In this document: positions 9,057 through 17,692 of the stretch, one piece after another
Numbering within the stretch: position 1 is the first letter of the stretch
Layout: each line of letters opens with the position of its first letter
Assembly: GCA_021300155.1 (NCBI GenBank)
Contig: JAJTID010000092.1
Span: 1 to 33,370 of the forward strand
DNA from: Pirellula sp.
GTDB lineage: Bacteria; Planctomycetota; Planctomycetia; Pirellulales; Pirellulaceae
Direction: 5' to 3'
DNA length: 33,370 bases
Translations under genes and position numbers: made by a program
Notes under the pieces: model-generated
What the model saw: only the letters and a program-made list of their open reading frames with translations
Databases searched by the model: none
Told to the model about the DNA's origin: nothing

Positions 9057-11629
9057 AGACGAACTATGAACCACTCCATAGCGATGCTCAAGTAGTGCAC
9101 AACAAGTACGCTTCACTGATCATAGGTTGTTGGCTCGGTTGCGTAATATCCTTTTTCTCAACTACCTCGCATGGTAAGGACACGGAAAATACTGCTGATT
9201 TTTTGTCGCAGCATTGCTTCGATTGTCACAACGCCCAAACCACAGAGGGCGGACTTAATTTGTGCGATCTTGATTTGCATCTCGAAGACAACAAAAATCT
9301 TGCGAGATGGATCAACGTCTTCGATAAAGTGGACCAAGGGGAAATGCCTCCGAAAGACGAGAATCAACCCTCTTCTGCATCTCGCACCGATTTCTTGAAT
9401 TCACTGCGAGCACGACTCCAAGGCCATGCGTTGGATCGCCAAAAAGCTCACGGGCGAGTCGTGTTGCGCAGGCTGAACCGGTCCGAATTCGCGAATACGT
9501 TGCGGGATCTTCTTGGCGTGAGTGCGCCGCTTGAAGAACTGCTGCCCGAGGATGGTAGAGCGGATGGATTCGAGAATGTTGGAGCTGCGCTAAACCTTTC
9601 GGTCGCGCACTTGGAACGCTATCTGCAAGCTGCCGACCAAGCGATTAACGAAGCCACCATTTCCTCTCTTTGTTCTCCGACAACCAAGATACGCACCGAC
9701 TACGAGGAGAGCTGGCATGACTACAACCACGGTTTTCAAAACATCCAGTGGGCTAACGCGAACGATGGCAGACTGGCGATCCGTTGGACCGATTCGGCTG
9801 CGAATGGCACGTTGAGATCTTGGCATCCATCCATTCCGGATCGTCGTTATCGATTTCGCATACGGGCTCGCGCGATGATGCAACGGGACGTGGTCGATGC
9901 AAATGGCAAGAAAACAAAATCGTTGGTGTACGACCGGCACATCATTGCCAAGGTAGGGATCGGTTCGCTTCTGAAGGACGGTTTAGCTCACGACGAAGCC
10001 TACTTTGAATTGAGCCCAGACAACTATCGAGAGTTCGAATACGAAGCCCGCGTGCCGGAGGGACATTCGCTTTCGATCGTTCCCTATCGTCTCATGCCTG
10101 ATAAAAAAAGTGATCGCGTGATGTCGGGCGACATGTTTGTCGTCGTCGATTGGATTGAAATCGAAGGACCGCTTTTCGAAGGGGAATGGCCACCTCGCGG
10201 TCACCAGTTGCTGTACGGCAATTTACCATTGAAATCGATCGAGTCCGCGGTTTCGAATCAACGCGTGCACGTGGTTTCACAAAGCCCTGAGGTGGACGCC
10301 AGGCGGTTGATTGCAAATTTCTTGACCGTTGTTTTCCGACGGCCCGCTGAGAACAGCGAAATCGAGTCACACCTGGATTTGTTTCGTGAACAATCGAAGC
10401 TAGGACGGTCGTTCGATGCTTCCCTTCGCCCAGCCTACAAGATGGCCCTTGCGTCACCCCAATTTCTATTTCTACAAGAAACGCCAGGCAAATTGAGCGA
10501 CTACGCGTTGGCTGCTCGATTGAGTTACGGTCTTTGGGGCAGCTTGCCCGATTCGGAGTTAATGCAAATCGCTGCCGAAGGCCGACTAAATAATCCTAGA
10601 ATTCTTCGGGAACAAACCGAGCGTCTGCTGTCCGCGCCCAATGCGACAAGATTCACTCGCCAGTTTTTGGGAGGTTGGCTCAATTTGCGTGATATCGACT
10701 TCACTCAACCAGATACAACGCTCTATCCCGAATTCGATAGCTACCTGCAATTTTGTATGTTGGCAGAATCGGAACAATACTTTGAAGAATTGGTTCGTCA
10801 CAACCTTGGGGTTCGTCATATCGTGCACAGCGATTTTGCCATGCTCAACGCACGCTTGGCCGAACACTATGAACTTGCAGAAGCGTTTCAACGGCCTGAC
10901 CAAACATCTGTGTCTGATGGCGTGACCGCTTCTGAGCGACCGTTCCCTGCAGAAAGGTCGCGGTTGGTCAAGATCCAACTTGACAGTGAATCCAAACGTG
11001 GTGGTTTCTTGACCCAGGGAGCGATTCTAAAAGTCAGTGCGAATGGAACGACGACATCACCGGTGGTGCGCGGCGCCTATGTATTGGATCGAATTCTCGG
11101 CACTCCTCCTGCTCCTCCGCCGAGCGACGTACCGTCTGTCGAGCCGGACATACGAGGTGCGACCACCATTCGCCAACAGCTCGCAAAACACCGCGACCAG
11201 TCCGCGTGCGCCGGCTGCCATGCAAAACTGGATCCGCCCGGCTTCGCACTGGAGAACTACGATGTAACAGGACGATGGCGCACGCACTATCGCGCGATTC
11301 CTGAGACGGTCGGCGACAAAGGTGTTAAGATACCTGGCAGTGGCGAGCGTTTATACTCTCAAGGCCTGCCTGTCGAGTCGCATTATTCGCTAGCGGACGG
11401 GAGAGAGTTTACAGACATCGATGGATTTAAACAGATTGTGCTCGAGGACCAGCAACAGTTAGCTCGTTGCGTTGTGAGCAAACTCATAACCTATTTGACG
11501 GGTGCGACGCCGGACTTTGCCGATAGAGAGATTGTGGATCAAATTGTGTCGGAAGCGGCCCCAAGCCAATACGGCATGAGGGACTTGATTCATGGAGTCA
11601 TTCAAAGCCGTGTATTCACGCACAAGTAG
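9053..11629 (+). CDS. Planctomycete PSD-type cytochrome protein (DUF1587/1595/1592/1588/1585)
   Basis: This 858-residue exported protein has an N-terminal hydrophobic segment (ASLIIGCWLGCVISFFSTTS). The TTG at 9053 overlaps the previous stop; a GTG at 9095 is an alternative start. A c-type heme motif C55-F-D-C58-H59 sits in the PSCyt1-like region LSQHCFDCHNAQTTEGGLNL. DUF1587 follows (LRRLNRSEFANTLRDLLGV), then a carbohydrate-binding-like beta-sandwich around residues 210-375 (RYRFRIRARAMM and later strands), and then DUF1595 and DUF1592 (ANFLTVVFRRPAENSEIE; FTRQFLGGWLNLRDID). DUF1588 carries a second heme motif at C719, C722 and H723 in SACAGCHAKLDPPGFALENYD, and DUF1585 closes the protein (LARCVVSKLITYLTGATPDF). 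The function of the family is not established; two heme sites suggest extracytoplasmic electron transfer or oxidation. It is paired with the DUF1552 gene 30 bases downstream, as is usual in planctomycetes. Confidence 0.92.
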   Translation: MKTNYEPLHSDAQVVHNKYASLIIGCWLGCVISFFSTTSHGKDTENTADFLSQHCFDCHNAQTTEGGLNLCDLDLHLEDNKNLARWINVFDKVDQGEMPPKDENQPSSASRTDFLNSLRARLQGHALDRQKAHGRVVLRRLNRSEFANTLRDLLGVSAPLEELLPEDGRADGFENVGAALNLSVAHLERYLQAADQAINEATISSLCSPTTKIRTDYEESWHDYNHGFQNIQWANANDGRLAIRWTDSAANGTLRSWHPSIPDRRYRFRIRARAMMQRDVVDANGKKTKSLVYDRHIIAKVGIGSLLKDGLAHDEAYFELSPDNYREFEYEARVPEGHSLSIVPYRLMPDKKSDRVMSGDMFVVVDWIEIEGPLFEGEWPPRGHQLLYGNLPLKSIESAVSNQRVHVVSQSPEVDARRLIANFLTVVFRRPAENSEIESHLDLFREQSKLGRSFDASLRPAYKMALASPQFLFLQETPGKLSDYALAARLSYGLWGSLPDSELMQIAAEGRLNNPRILREQTERLLSAPNATRFTRQFLGGWLNLRDIDFTQPDTTLYPEFDSYLQFCMLAESEQYFEELVRHNLGVRHIVHSDFAMLNARLAEHYELAEAFQRPDQTSVSDGVTASERPFPAERSRLVKIQLDSESKRGGFLTQGAILKVSANGTTTSPVVRGAYVLDRILGTPPAPPPSDVPSVEPDIRGATTIRQQLAKHRDQSACAGCHAKLDPPGFALENYDVTGRWRTHYRAIPETVGDKGVKIPGSGERLYSQGLPVESHYSLADGREFTDIDGFKQIVLEDQQQLARCVVSKLITYLTGATPDFADREIVDQIVSEAAPSQYGMRDLIHGVIQSRVFTHK

Positions 11630-11659
11630 CCAGTGTTTTCCGAGTAAGAAAGCCGAAAA

Positions 11660-12925
11660 ATGAACTCAATCCAAAAAAGACACCTACCACGACGTACCCT
11701 GCTGAAAGCGGCTGGAATATCGCTGTCGCTTCCATGGCTTGACTCCATGCAGCCGGCTTTGGCTGCGGAGGCGGTTCAGCCCAAACGATTTCTAGGAGTC
11801 CTGAACTACTTCAGCTTTCATGCGCCGTTTTTCTTTCCTAAAGAATCCGGCAGCGACTACACACCGTCACCCTACTTGGAGCTCTTGAAGGGTCATAAGG
11901 ATGACTTTACGGTCATTTCGGGGCTCAATCATCCCGATGTTCGTGATGGCCATTCGTCTGACAAATCGTTCTTTACTGGGGCACCTCACCCGGGTTCGCC
12001 ATCATTTCGAAACACGGTTTCCATCGACCAATTCGCAGCAGAATCGATCGGGCATGCTACGCGATATCCATCGCTTAACTTCTCGACGAGCGCTTCGTAT
12101 AGCTGCAGTTACTCGCGAAATGGAGTGGCCCTACCGCCTGAAACAAGTCCGGCGAAGGCCTTTGCCCGGTTGTTTATCAACGGATCTGCCGAACAAGTCG
12201 CTGAAGAGGTGATGCGAGTCAAAGAGGGGAAGTCGATTCTCGATCGTATAGGTTCGGAGGCGAAGCGATTGGAGCGTGAAGTTGGCCCAACGGACCGAGA
12301 TAAACTGGACCAGTATTATTCAAGCGTAAGGGACTTGGAGAAACGAATGGTCCGCGCCGAGAGTTACGCTAGCCAGCCAAAGCCAGATGCACGGACGCCA
12401 CCGATCGATGATCCGCGCCCAGGCGAAGACATTGTGCGATTCGGACTGTTGCTCGAGGTCGCACGATTGGCAATGCAAGTCGACTTAACACGAATCGTGA
12501 CGCTATACTATGTGGGGAGTAGCAAGACGCCTTCACAGCCCGGAGCAAGCTTCGCGTACCACGATCTCAGCCATCATGGCCAGAACTCCGACAAGATCGA
12601 CCAATTGGCAATCCTTGAGAGAGACCTGTTGCGACAATGGAGCGACTTCCTGAAGCGGATGAAAGAGACAGGTGATGGTCCATCTCGATTGTTGGACCAC
12701 ACGTTTGCGGTGGTAGGTGCAGGGATGGGGAACGCATCGAGCCATGATGCAACGAATCTCCCGTTGATCGTTTGCGGAGGTAAATTCCGGCATGGGAAAC
12801 ACCTTGCACACGATCCCAAGAACCCACCACCGCTCTGCAACTTATGGGTTGACGCTTTGCAACATCTAGGCATAGAGTCCGATACGTTTGGCAGTAGCAC
12901 GGGAACGCTGAGCGGTCTGAGTTAG
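11660..12925 (+). CDS. DUF1552 (HXXSHH) family exported protein
   Basis: The protein is 421 residues. Its start, RHLPRRTLLKAAGISLSLPWL, is a twin-arginine signal with a hydrophobic core and an AxA-type end (PALAAEA), so it is probably exported folded. The family motif HXXSHH appears as HDLSHH in FAYHDLSHHGQNSDK, and a conserved DGHSSDKSFFTG segment precedes it. DUF1552 proteins have an alkaline-phosphatase/sulfatase-like fold relationship to DUF1501, but no reaction is proven. The start lies 30 bases after the stop of the PSD-type cytochrome gene, and the two families nearly always occur together, so this is very likely its functional partner. No ribosome-binding site is obvious, which is common in this phylum. 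No strong terminator is visible after the stop. Confidence 0.92.
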   Translation: MNSIQKRHLPRRTLLKAAGISLSLPWLDSMQPALAAEAVQPKRFLGVLNYFSFHAPFFFPKESGSDYTPSPYLELLKGHKDDFTVISGLNHPDVRDGHSSDKSFFTGAPHPGSPSFRNTVSIDQFAAESIGHATRYPSLNFSTSASYSCSYSRNGVALPPETSPAKAFARLFINGSAEQVAEEVMRVKEGKSILDRIGSEAKRLEREVGPTDRDKLDQYYSSVRDLEKRMVRAESYASQPKPDARTPPIDDPRPGEDIVRFGLLLEVARLAMQVDLTRIVTLYYVGSSKTPSQPGASFAYHDLSHHGQNSDKIDQLAILERDLLRQWSDFLKRMKETGDGPSRLLDHTFAVVGAGMGNASSHDATNLPLIVCGGKFRHGKHLAHDPKNPPPLCNLWVDALQHLGIESDTFGSSTGTLSGLS

Positions 12926-13391
12926 AATGACTCACCAAGATTCTTGCTGGCTTTACTTCCGAAAGAGCTGTAGTGTGACTTTTCAAACTTGATATCTGGG
13001 TTACGTCAAAGATCTAAAAAACTCGTGAGTGCCGACTTAACGGTGTCCGGAGTATGTCCAAAGCGGTTGTGCCCGTTATGCGTACTAGAAGTTGGTCTCA
13101 TCGCATTCGGGGCAAAAAACTTGGGTGCCGAATGGGTGCTCCACTTTCACCAATAATTCACAGACTTCTACATCCCGCTTCATATATACCACTGCCTATG
13201 GGCGAACATAATTCCTTGTCCTGCATCGACGATCTCATTCGTCGAAGAATCTTGCAAATCCACAGTAAGAATGGATGGACGTCTTTTTTATCAGACGCGG
13301 TAAGGTCACACCGTCGGCGATGGGTGCGAACGCGGGCGATCGATTAATTCGATCGATGTCGATGCTGGGAACACCACCCAAAGAACCACAC
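12926..13391. other. Intergenic region with no recognisable gene
   Basis: No frame here reads like a conserved protein. A minus-strand frame of 32 codons at 13085-13183 contains HPFGTQVFCPECDETNF, which looks like half of a zinc-ribbon, but it lacks a second cysteine pair and a ribosome site. No convincing terminator for the DUF1552 gene was found. The region adjoins the DUF1801-like remnant and may be further decayed sequence. Confidence 0.4.
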
Positions 13392-13650
13392 TCAGAAGGC
13401 TACGTGTCGAACAACTTTGTGTCGAACAACTTTGCCGTTGCCGTACAGACGATTTCCAGCATAAGGTAACTTCGCACCTTGAAGAAAGAACAAGCGTACC
13501 CAATTGGGATGCAATGCGATGGAGAGTCTTGTATCCGAGGTTCGTCCGCTTGGTCCGAAACGAATTGCAAGTGCGCTGTAGTTGTTTCGATGTTTTACAT
13601 TTTGAAATGTGGGCAAAACAGTTAATTCTCCAATGCGATGTTGTTATGCA
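13392..13650 (-). pseudogene. DUF1801-like protein remnant
   Basis: A minus-strand frame reads LPTFQNVKHRNNYSALAIRF, GPSGRTSDTRLSIALHPNWV, RLFFLQGAKL and GNGKVVRH. This resembles the core of DUF1801 (YdhG-like) proteins, small alpha/beta proteins of unknown role where a DNYNALxIxFxPTxRxSD stretch is followed by two strands and GxGxxxRHxxL. The family should have about 40 more residues before LPT and about 40 after RH; neither side can be read cleanly, and the frame stops at 13392 soon after a duplicated KVVRHKVVRH. That duplication is produced by a 15-base tandem repeat. I therefore read this as a decayed gene. Family assignment is from memory of the motif and needs a search. Confidence 0.45.
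13405..13434. repeat. 15-bp tandem direct repeat (two perfect copies)
   Basis: The unit tgtcgaacaactttg occurs at 13405-13419 and again at 13420-13434 without a spacer. It falls inside the DUF1801-like remnant and duplicates five codons in frame (VVRHK/VVRHV on the minus strand), so it looks like a replication-slippage duplication and not a regulatory repeat. Confidence 0.85.
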
Positions 13651-13786
13651 TGCTGTACGTTTACCCAGTCAAGCGAGTCGAATGAGCAGGTGCGCTCATT
13701 CCGCATGAACATGTCCGAACTGCTTTGTTGTCAACTGTGTATCGGCGTTTCCTGTCCTTTGAATGGCTATCGATCCGCAAGAGATG

Positions 13787-14461
13787 TCATCGTGCACCCG
13801 GCGAGTGAACCGACGCCAATGACATCAGGTATAGCATTTCTCTACAAATTTGTGCGGTACGCTCGTCATATCGTTGGGACTCGAATTCGGTGTCATCGGC
13901 TATCTTGGGGTCCTCGTAACGAATCGGGACGCGCAGATCACAACCCCTCACCAGCGGACACGCGTCGTCGGCTTGTGAGCAAGTCATGACTGCGCAATAA
14001 CCGCCGCTCGGATTAGGGGGATCGCTGTAAACTTTTGAAAAGCACCATTGCGGAGTCGACGAATCGGAGGCTGTAACGCTATAAAGCGGATTTGCAACTG
14101 AGGGATCATCCGCGTGGATTTTAAGTCCGCATCGTTGTAAGGCTGCAACAGCGCGAGGGTTCATCGCCGTGGCCTCCGTTCCACCGGAGAATGTTTCAAC
14201 ACCTTTCAATCCATAAAACTCTGCGGCAATTTGCGCCCAAATCTGCGAGAGGTGGCTTCGTCTGGAATTGTGTGTGCAGATAAAGATGAGTTTCGCTGGC
14301 ATCGAGTTAGACAATCGATCACAAATGTAATCCGCTACTTGAGCAAGCTCATCCTTTCGGTCGTTTGGTATCCTTTCGAAGTGTGTTATCGCTTCCATGA
14401 TGTGCCGTTTTAGCTCAGGATAAAGCGCAGTCGAAGTGTCTTCGAAGTTCTTGAATGTCAT
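13787..14461 (-). CDS. Low-molecular-weight protein-tyrosine phosphatase / arsenate reductase-like protein
   Basis: The protein is 224 residues from ATG 14461. The first 55 residues are helical (ELKRHIMEAITHFERIPNDRK). Then comes the phosphatase loop KLIFICTHNSRRSHLSQ, with nucleophile C62 and a CX5R spacing to R68, followed by VETFSGGTEATAMNPRAV, typical of the LMW-PTP fold. The C-terminal RYEDPKIADDTEFESQRYDERTAQICREMLYLMS supplies the general-acid aspartate loop (EDP). The NSRRS loop is closer to the group often annotated as arsenate reductase-like tyrosine phosphatases than to thioredoxin-linked ArsC, which has CTGNSCRS. Extra cysteines (WCFSK, VMTCSQADDACP, RGCD) could serve in redox chemistry. 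No arsenic-resistance neighbours (arsB, acr3, arsR) are present, so a dephosphorylation role is as likely as arsenate reduction. Confidence 0.85.
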   Translation of the reverse strand: MTFKNFEDTSTALYPELKRHIMEAITHFERIPNDRKDELAQVADYICDRLSNSMPAKLIFICTHNSRRSHLSQIWAQIAAEFYGLKGVETFSGGTEATAMNPRAVAALQRCGLKIHADDPSVANPLYSVTASDSSTPQWCFSKVYSDPPNPSGGYCAVMTCSQADDACPLVRGCDLRVPIRYEDPKIADDTEFESQRYDERTAQICREMLYLMSLASVHSPGAR

Positions 14462-14792
14462 TGAGGCTCTCCAAGTCTTAGTTGATGATTACTGGGAGAA
14501 AGTCTAAACGACTACAGCGAACGTACCAGTCATCTTAATATATTCAGCACCGAATGCGGTTCGTCGATTTCGTCGGCAATACCTAGCCGAACCCTCTCCC
14601 TGTACTGGCGAAGATGAACGCAGAATCAAGTCTCAAGGAGGCGTTAACGAAGCAGTTTCGGTTTCGCACCTCGCTCACCACGTAGAAATCGGACGCGGGG
14701 CGCAATAGCAACTCGAGGAACTGAGCAACTTTCCTGCCAACGCAGAAAGCAAACTATCGGTTGTAAGGAACCGACACTTCGTGAAGAAAAAG
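14462..14792. other. Intergenic region with no recognisable gene
   Basis: These 331 bases separate the phosphatase gene from tRNA-His. Short open frames on the minus strand arise by reading through the tRNA and have no protein-like character. The region must hold the promoter of the phosphatase gene, but no clear -35/-10 pair was found. No hairpin followed by a T run marks the 3' end of the tRNA transcript. Confidence 0.5.
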
Positions 14793-14867
14793 GGTGATAG
14801 ACGGGACTCGAACCCGCGACCTTCGGAGCCACAATCCAACGCTCTAACCAACTGAGCTACTACCACC
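14793..14867 (-). tRNA. tRNA-His (anticodon GTG)
   Basis: The minus strand folds into a full cloverleaf. The acceptor stem is GTGGTAG paired with CTATCAC. The D arm is GCTC-AGTTGGTTA-GAGC, the anticodon stem TTGGA/TCCGA with loop TTGTGGC (anticodon GTG), the variable loop AGGTC, and the T arm GCGGG-TTCGAGT-CCCGT. An extra G precedes the acceptor stem and faces C73, the G-1:C73 pair that marks histidine tRNAs. CCA is not encoded. Confidence 0.95.
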
Positions 14868-14935
14868 ATCTTCGGCTTGATTACTGAGCCTGAAGAGCCA
14901 ATGGTAATGAATCGCCTAACGCTCGTCAACTCAAC

Positions 14936-15850
14936 CTATTTCTTGCTAAGTAATTCTTCGGCTTCTTTCGCAAACGCCTCGATTCGTGCTGGAACTTTCT
15001 TTTGGATATCAAAATCGAACCGATACATCTTGCCAAGAGTGACCTCTTCATCGGTGGCTGGCTTTGCCGCATTTCCTTGGATTCGGAATACTCCACCGCC
15101 CCCCTTCATCGCCTTGGCCATCATCGCATTCATTGGATCATCGTACTGAATCTCGTACGTAAGACCTGCCAGCTCTGTAGCCGAATTGAATTGAAAGGTA
15201 ACGATCAAATCGACGACGGACGGAGTCATGGGGGAACCGCCGAGTTGAACTCGTACTGCTCCGCCGCCACCGTTCGCACCGCCAAACGCGCCTCCACCGA
15301 CTGCGCCTGGTGCAACTGGATCATTGTTCGTCTTGAGGTACTCTGAATTCAATACAACTCGGACATCCGTAGTTGCCCCTTGGTTGATGACACGAATCTT
15401 GGTCGACTCGGATACAGATTTAGCTAGACTTTTCCAGTCGCAGAGTCTGTGAAGACTCTCCAGGAGTCGTTTTGGATCCATCGGTTCCTCTATGTGTGTC
15501 TGGTTACACAACGTGAGTTCGCCCGATTTGTAGACCTTCATTCCGGGGAGCGTCCCGTTGGACGCAAGCGCGATCCTTCCATCTTTGTAGATAACGACAT
15601 CTACATCTCCCGTGAACTCACGGCCCGATCCATCTCCACCACCGATGACTACCTTGTGAATGACGACGCCAGGGATACCGGGCTCATCCGCTTTGGGAGA
15701 TTCCTGATCGATCGCGCCAGAGAGGACAACATCTTGTCCAGAGAGCGCTTCAATGGCTCGAACCACGTCCGCTTTGCTGGGATTCTGAGCAAGGGCGTGG
15801 GAAGCCACGGAAAATAACGACACAACAAAAAAACTGATCACAAGCCTCAT
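14936..15850 (-). CDS. Secreted protein of unknown function with a glycine-rich loop
   Basis: I do not recognise a family. The protein is about 304 residues from the ATG at 15850; a GTG three bases earlier is possible. MRLVISFFVVSLFSVASHALAQ is a clear signal peptide, so the protein is exported. An early segment, VVRAIEALSGQDVVLSGAI, is followed by beta-rich sequence (GVVIHKVVIGGG, GDVDVVIYKDGRIAL). A central low-complexity stretch rich in Gly and Ala (about residues 185-205) separates this from a second beta-rich part (VVDLIVTFQFNSATELAGLTYEI). The end is a charged helix (ARIEAFAKEAEELLSKK). It is transcribed divergently from the AMP-ligase gene and convergently with nothing; the 174-base gap to 16025 should carry both promoters. 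The tRNA-His gene lies just downstream on the same strand. Confidence 0.8.
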   Translation of the reverse strand: MRLVISFFVVSLFSVASHALAQNPSKADVVRAIEALSGQDVVLSGAIDQESPKADEPGIPGVVIHKVVIGGGDGSGREFTGDVDVVIYKDGRIALASNGTLPGMKVYKSGELTLCNQTHIEEPMDPKRLLESLHRLCDWKSLAKSVSESTKIRVINQGATTDVRVVLNSEYLKTNNDPVAPGAVGGGAFGGANGGGGAVRVQLGGSPMTPSVVDLIVTFQFNSATELAGLTYEIQYDDPMNAMMAKAMKGGGGVFRIQGNAAKPATDEEVTLGKMYRFDFDIQKKVPARIEAFAKEAEELLSKK

Positions 15851-16024
15851 CACACATTACTCTATTCTGGAACCATGAATCGTGCCGATGGCATTCACCG
15901 CGAGCCTAGCTTACTGTCGCATCGGATTATTTTCCCCCACACCTCTAAAAATCTTTTTTTGGATATAGTTTAGCGTTTACAGCACGAACCCTTTTCGCCT
16001 CCGAATAGAACTTGAGTATTTACT

Positions 16025-17650
16025 ATGCCCAAGCAAGCGATCTCCGCTACCCCCAACGACCAGCCATGGGACTGGAATCTTCCGAAGCTTTTTATCAAAC
16101 GCTGTCGTGAAAAAGGATCGAAGACCAAGATTTCCGATTCGACCGGGATTAGTCTTTCAGGACATGACCTATTGATTCGAACATTGGTGGTTAAGCGAAT
16201 TTTGACGAGGATGCTCGCACCGGACGAGAAATGCGTTGGAGTATTGCTGCCACCGACGGTTCCTGGTGCAGTGACGAATTTTGCATTGACACTCGGAAAT
16301 CGAGTCGCCGTCAATTTGAACTACACCGTTTCGGATTCCATCATCAATAGCTGTGTCGAGCAAGCGGGGATCCGTCGGATCATCACTAGCAGTCGTGCGA
16401 TCGAAAAATTTGGACTGAAGCCAAAAGCCGAGATGATTTTCTTAGAGGATCTTAAGGAAAAGGCTATCGTAGCCGACAAAGTTGCTGCTGTGCTGATCGC
16501 GAAGGTCCTGCCTCAGTTCATGGTGAATCGCAGCCTCAAACTAAATCAACGAACTCAAGAAGACTTGCTTACCTACATCTTCACCTCGGGGTCCACGGGC
16601 AATCCGAAAGGTGTTCCACTGACGATGCTCAATGTCGCATCGAATATCCAAGGTTTCGATCGCTTCATCCGAGTTTTGGAAAAAGATAACTTCTTGGGAG
16701 TGTTACCCTTCTTTCATTCGTTTGGTTTTACCGTGACATTGTGGGGCGCTATGACGTTGCCATCATCCGCCTGCTATCACTTTAATCCCCTGGAACCGCG
16801 TCAAATCGGGAAATTGGTTGAAGCGAACAAAACCACTGTGGTTTTGGGGACGCCTACCTTTGTACGAACCTATGCTCGACGCATCGAGCCCGAGCAATTC
16901 AAAACCGTAGAAGTGGTGGTCGTGGGAGCTGAGAAGATGCCACTCGAACTCTTTGATATCTTCGAAAAGCAATTCGGTGTCCGGCCCATCGAAGGCTACG
17001 GAGCCACGGAAACCAGCCCGGTGGCATGTGTGAATCTACCACCTTCGCGAGCCACAACTCCCGATCCGAAAGCGGGTGTTCGCGAGGGATCCGTGGGACG
17101 GCCTATTCCTGGCGTTACTGTTCGCGTCGTGTCGCTGGACGATGGCGCAATATTGGAAACCAATCAATCCGGAATGATTCAAATCAGCGGTCCCAACATT
17201 ATGTCTGGCTATCTTGGACAGCCAGAGCTTAGCGCAAAGGTACTAAAAGACGGCTGGTATATTACGGGAGACCTAGGCTATATCGATGATGATGGATTCG
17301 TTTTCGTGACAGGTCGCCAAAGTCGCTTTTCCAAAATCGGCGGCGAAATGGTCCCGCATATCCAAATCGAAGAAGCAATCACTCAGTTTGTGGGTGACAA
17401 CGAAGGCCAAATCAGCGTAGCTGTCACCAGCGTTCCTGACGAGAAAAAAGGGGAACGTCTCATCGTGCTGCATACTGAGATTTCCAAAACACCAGCAGAA
17501 ATCATGAAGGCGTTGTCGGAACTCGGACTTCCAAATTTGTTTATTCCGTCGCAGGACTCGTTTATTCAGGTAGATGCTATTCCGATCCTTGGTACTGGCA
17601 AACTCGATTTGCGAGGTCTGCAGCAAATGGCCAAGGATCTAGCCAAATGA
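16025..17650 (+). CDS. AMP-dependent synthetase, Aas-type acyl-[ACP] synthetase / acyl ligase
   Basis: The protein is 541 residues with no signal peptide. It belongs to the adenylate-forming superfamily. The ATP loop is TSGSTGNPKG at residues 187-196, the A5 motif is YGATETSP, the A7 aspartate is in GWYITGDLGYID, and the hinge region reads TGRQSRFSKIGGEMV. The catalytic lysine is K526 in ILGTGKLDLR. FFHSFGFTVTLW and KIGGEMVPHIQIEEAI are most like the C-terminal half of the Aas protein, which activates fatty acids for transfer to acyl-carrier protein and reacylates lysophospholipids. Here the acyltransferase half is absent as a fusion, so the partner must be elsewhere. The exact acyl substrate cannot be told from the sequence. 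The next gene converges with a gap of 42 bases. Confidence 0.88.
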   Translation: MPKQAISATPNDQPWDWNLPKLFIKRCREKGSKTKISDSTGISLSGHDLLIRTLVVKRILTRMLAPDEKCVGVLLPPTVPGAVTNFALTLGNRVAVNLNYTVSDSIINSCVEQAGIRRIITSSRAIEKFGLKPKAEMIFLEDLKEKAIVADKVAAVLIAKVLPQFMVNRSLKLNQRTQEDLLTYIFTSGSTGNPKGVPLTMLNVASNIQGFDRFIRVLEKDNFLGVLPFFHSFGFTVTLWGAMTLPSSACYHFNPLEPRQIGKLVEANKTTVVLGTPTFVRTYARRIEPEQFKTVEVVVVGAEKMPLELFDIFEKQFGVRPIEGYGATETSPVACVNLPPSRATTPDPKAGVREGSVGRPIPGVTVRVVSLDDGAILETNQSGMIQISGPNIMSGYLGQPELSAKVLKDGWYITGDLGYIDDDGFVFVTGRQSRFSKIGGEMVPHIQIEEAITQFVGDNEGQISVAVTSVPDEKKGERLIVLHTEISKTPAEIMKALSELGLPNLFIPSQDSFIQVDAIPILGTGKLDLRGLQQMAKDLAK

Positions 17651-17692
17651 ACCGACGACAGGCTGCCTCCCTAGGCTGCTCGCGGCCTTAAC

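Noticed and set aside
13085-13183. Minus-strand frame of 32 codons with VFCPECDETNF
   Set aside because: It has one CxxC pair only, no ribosome-binding site and no partner cysteines; it is probably chance or debris.
13787-14461. Arsenic resistance operon
   Set aside because: Only one LMW-PTP/ArsC-like gene is present, without arsB/acr3 or arsR neighbours, so an arsenic role is not supported.
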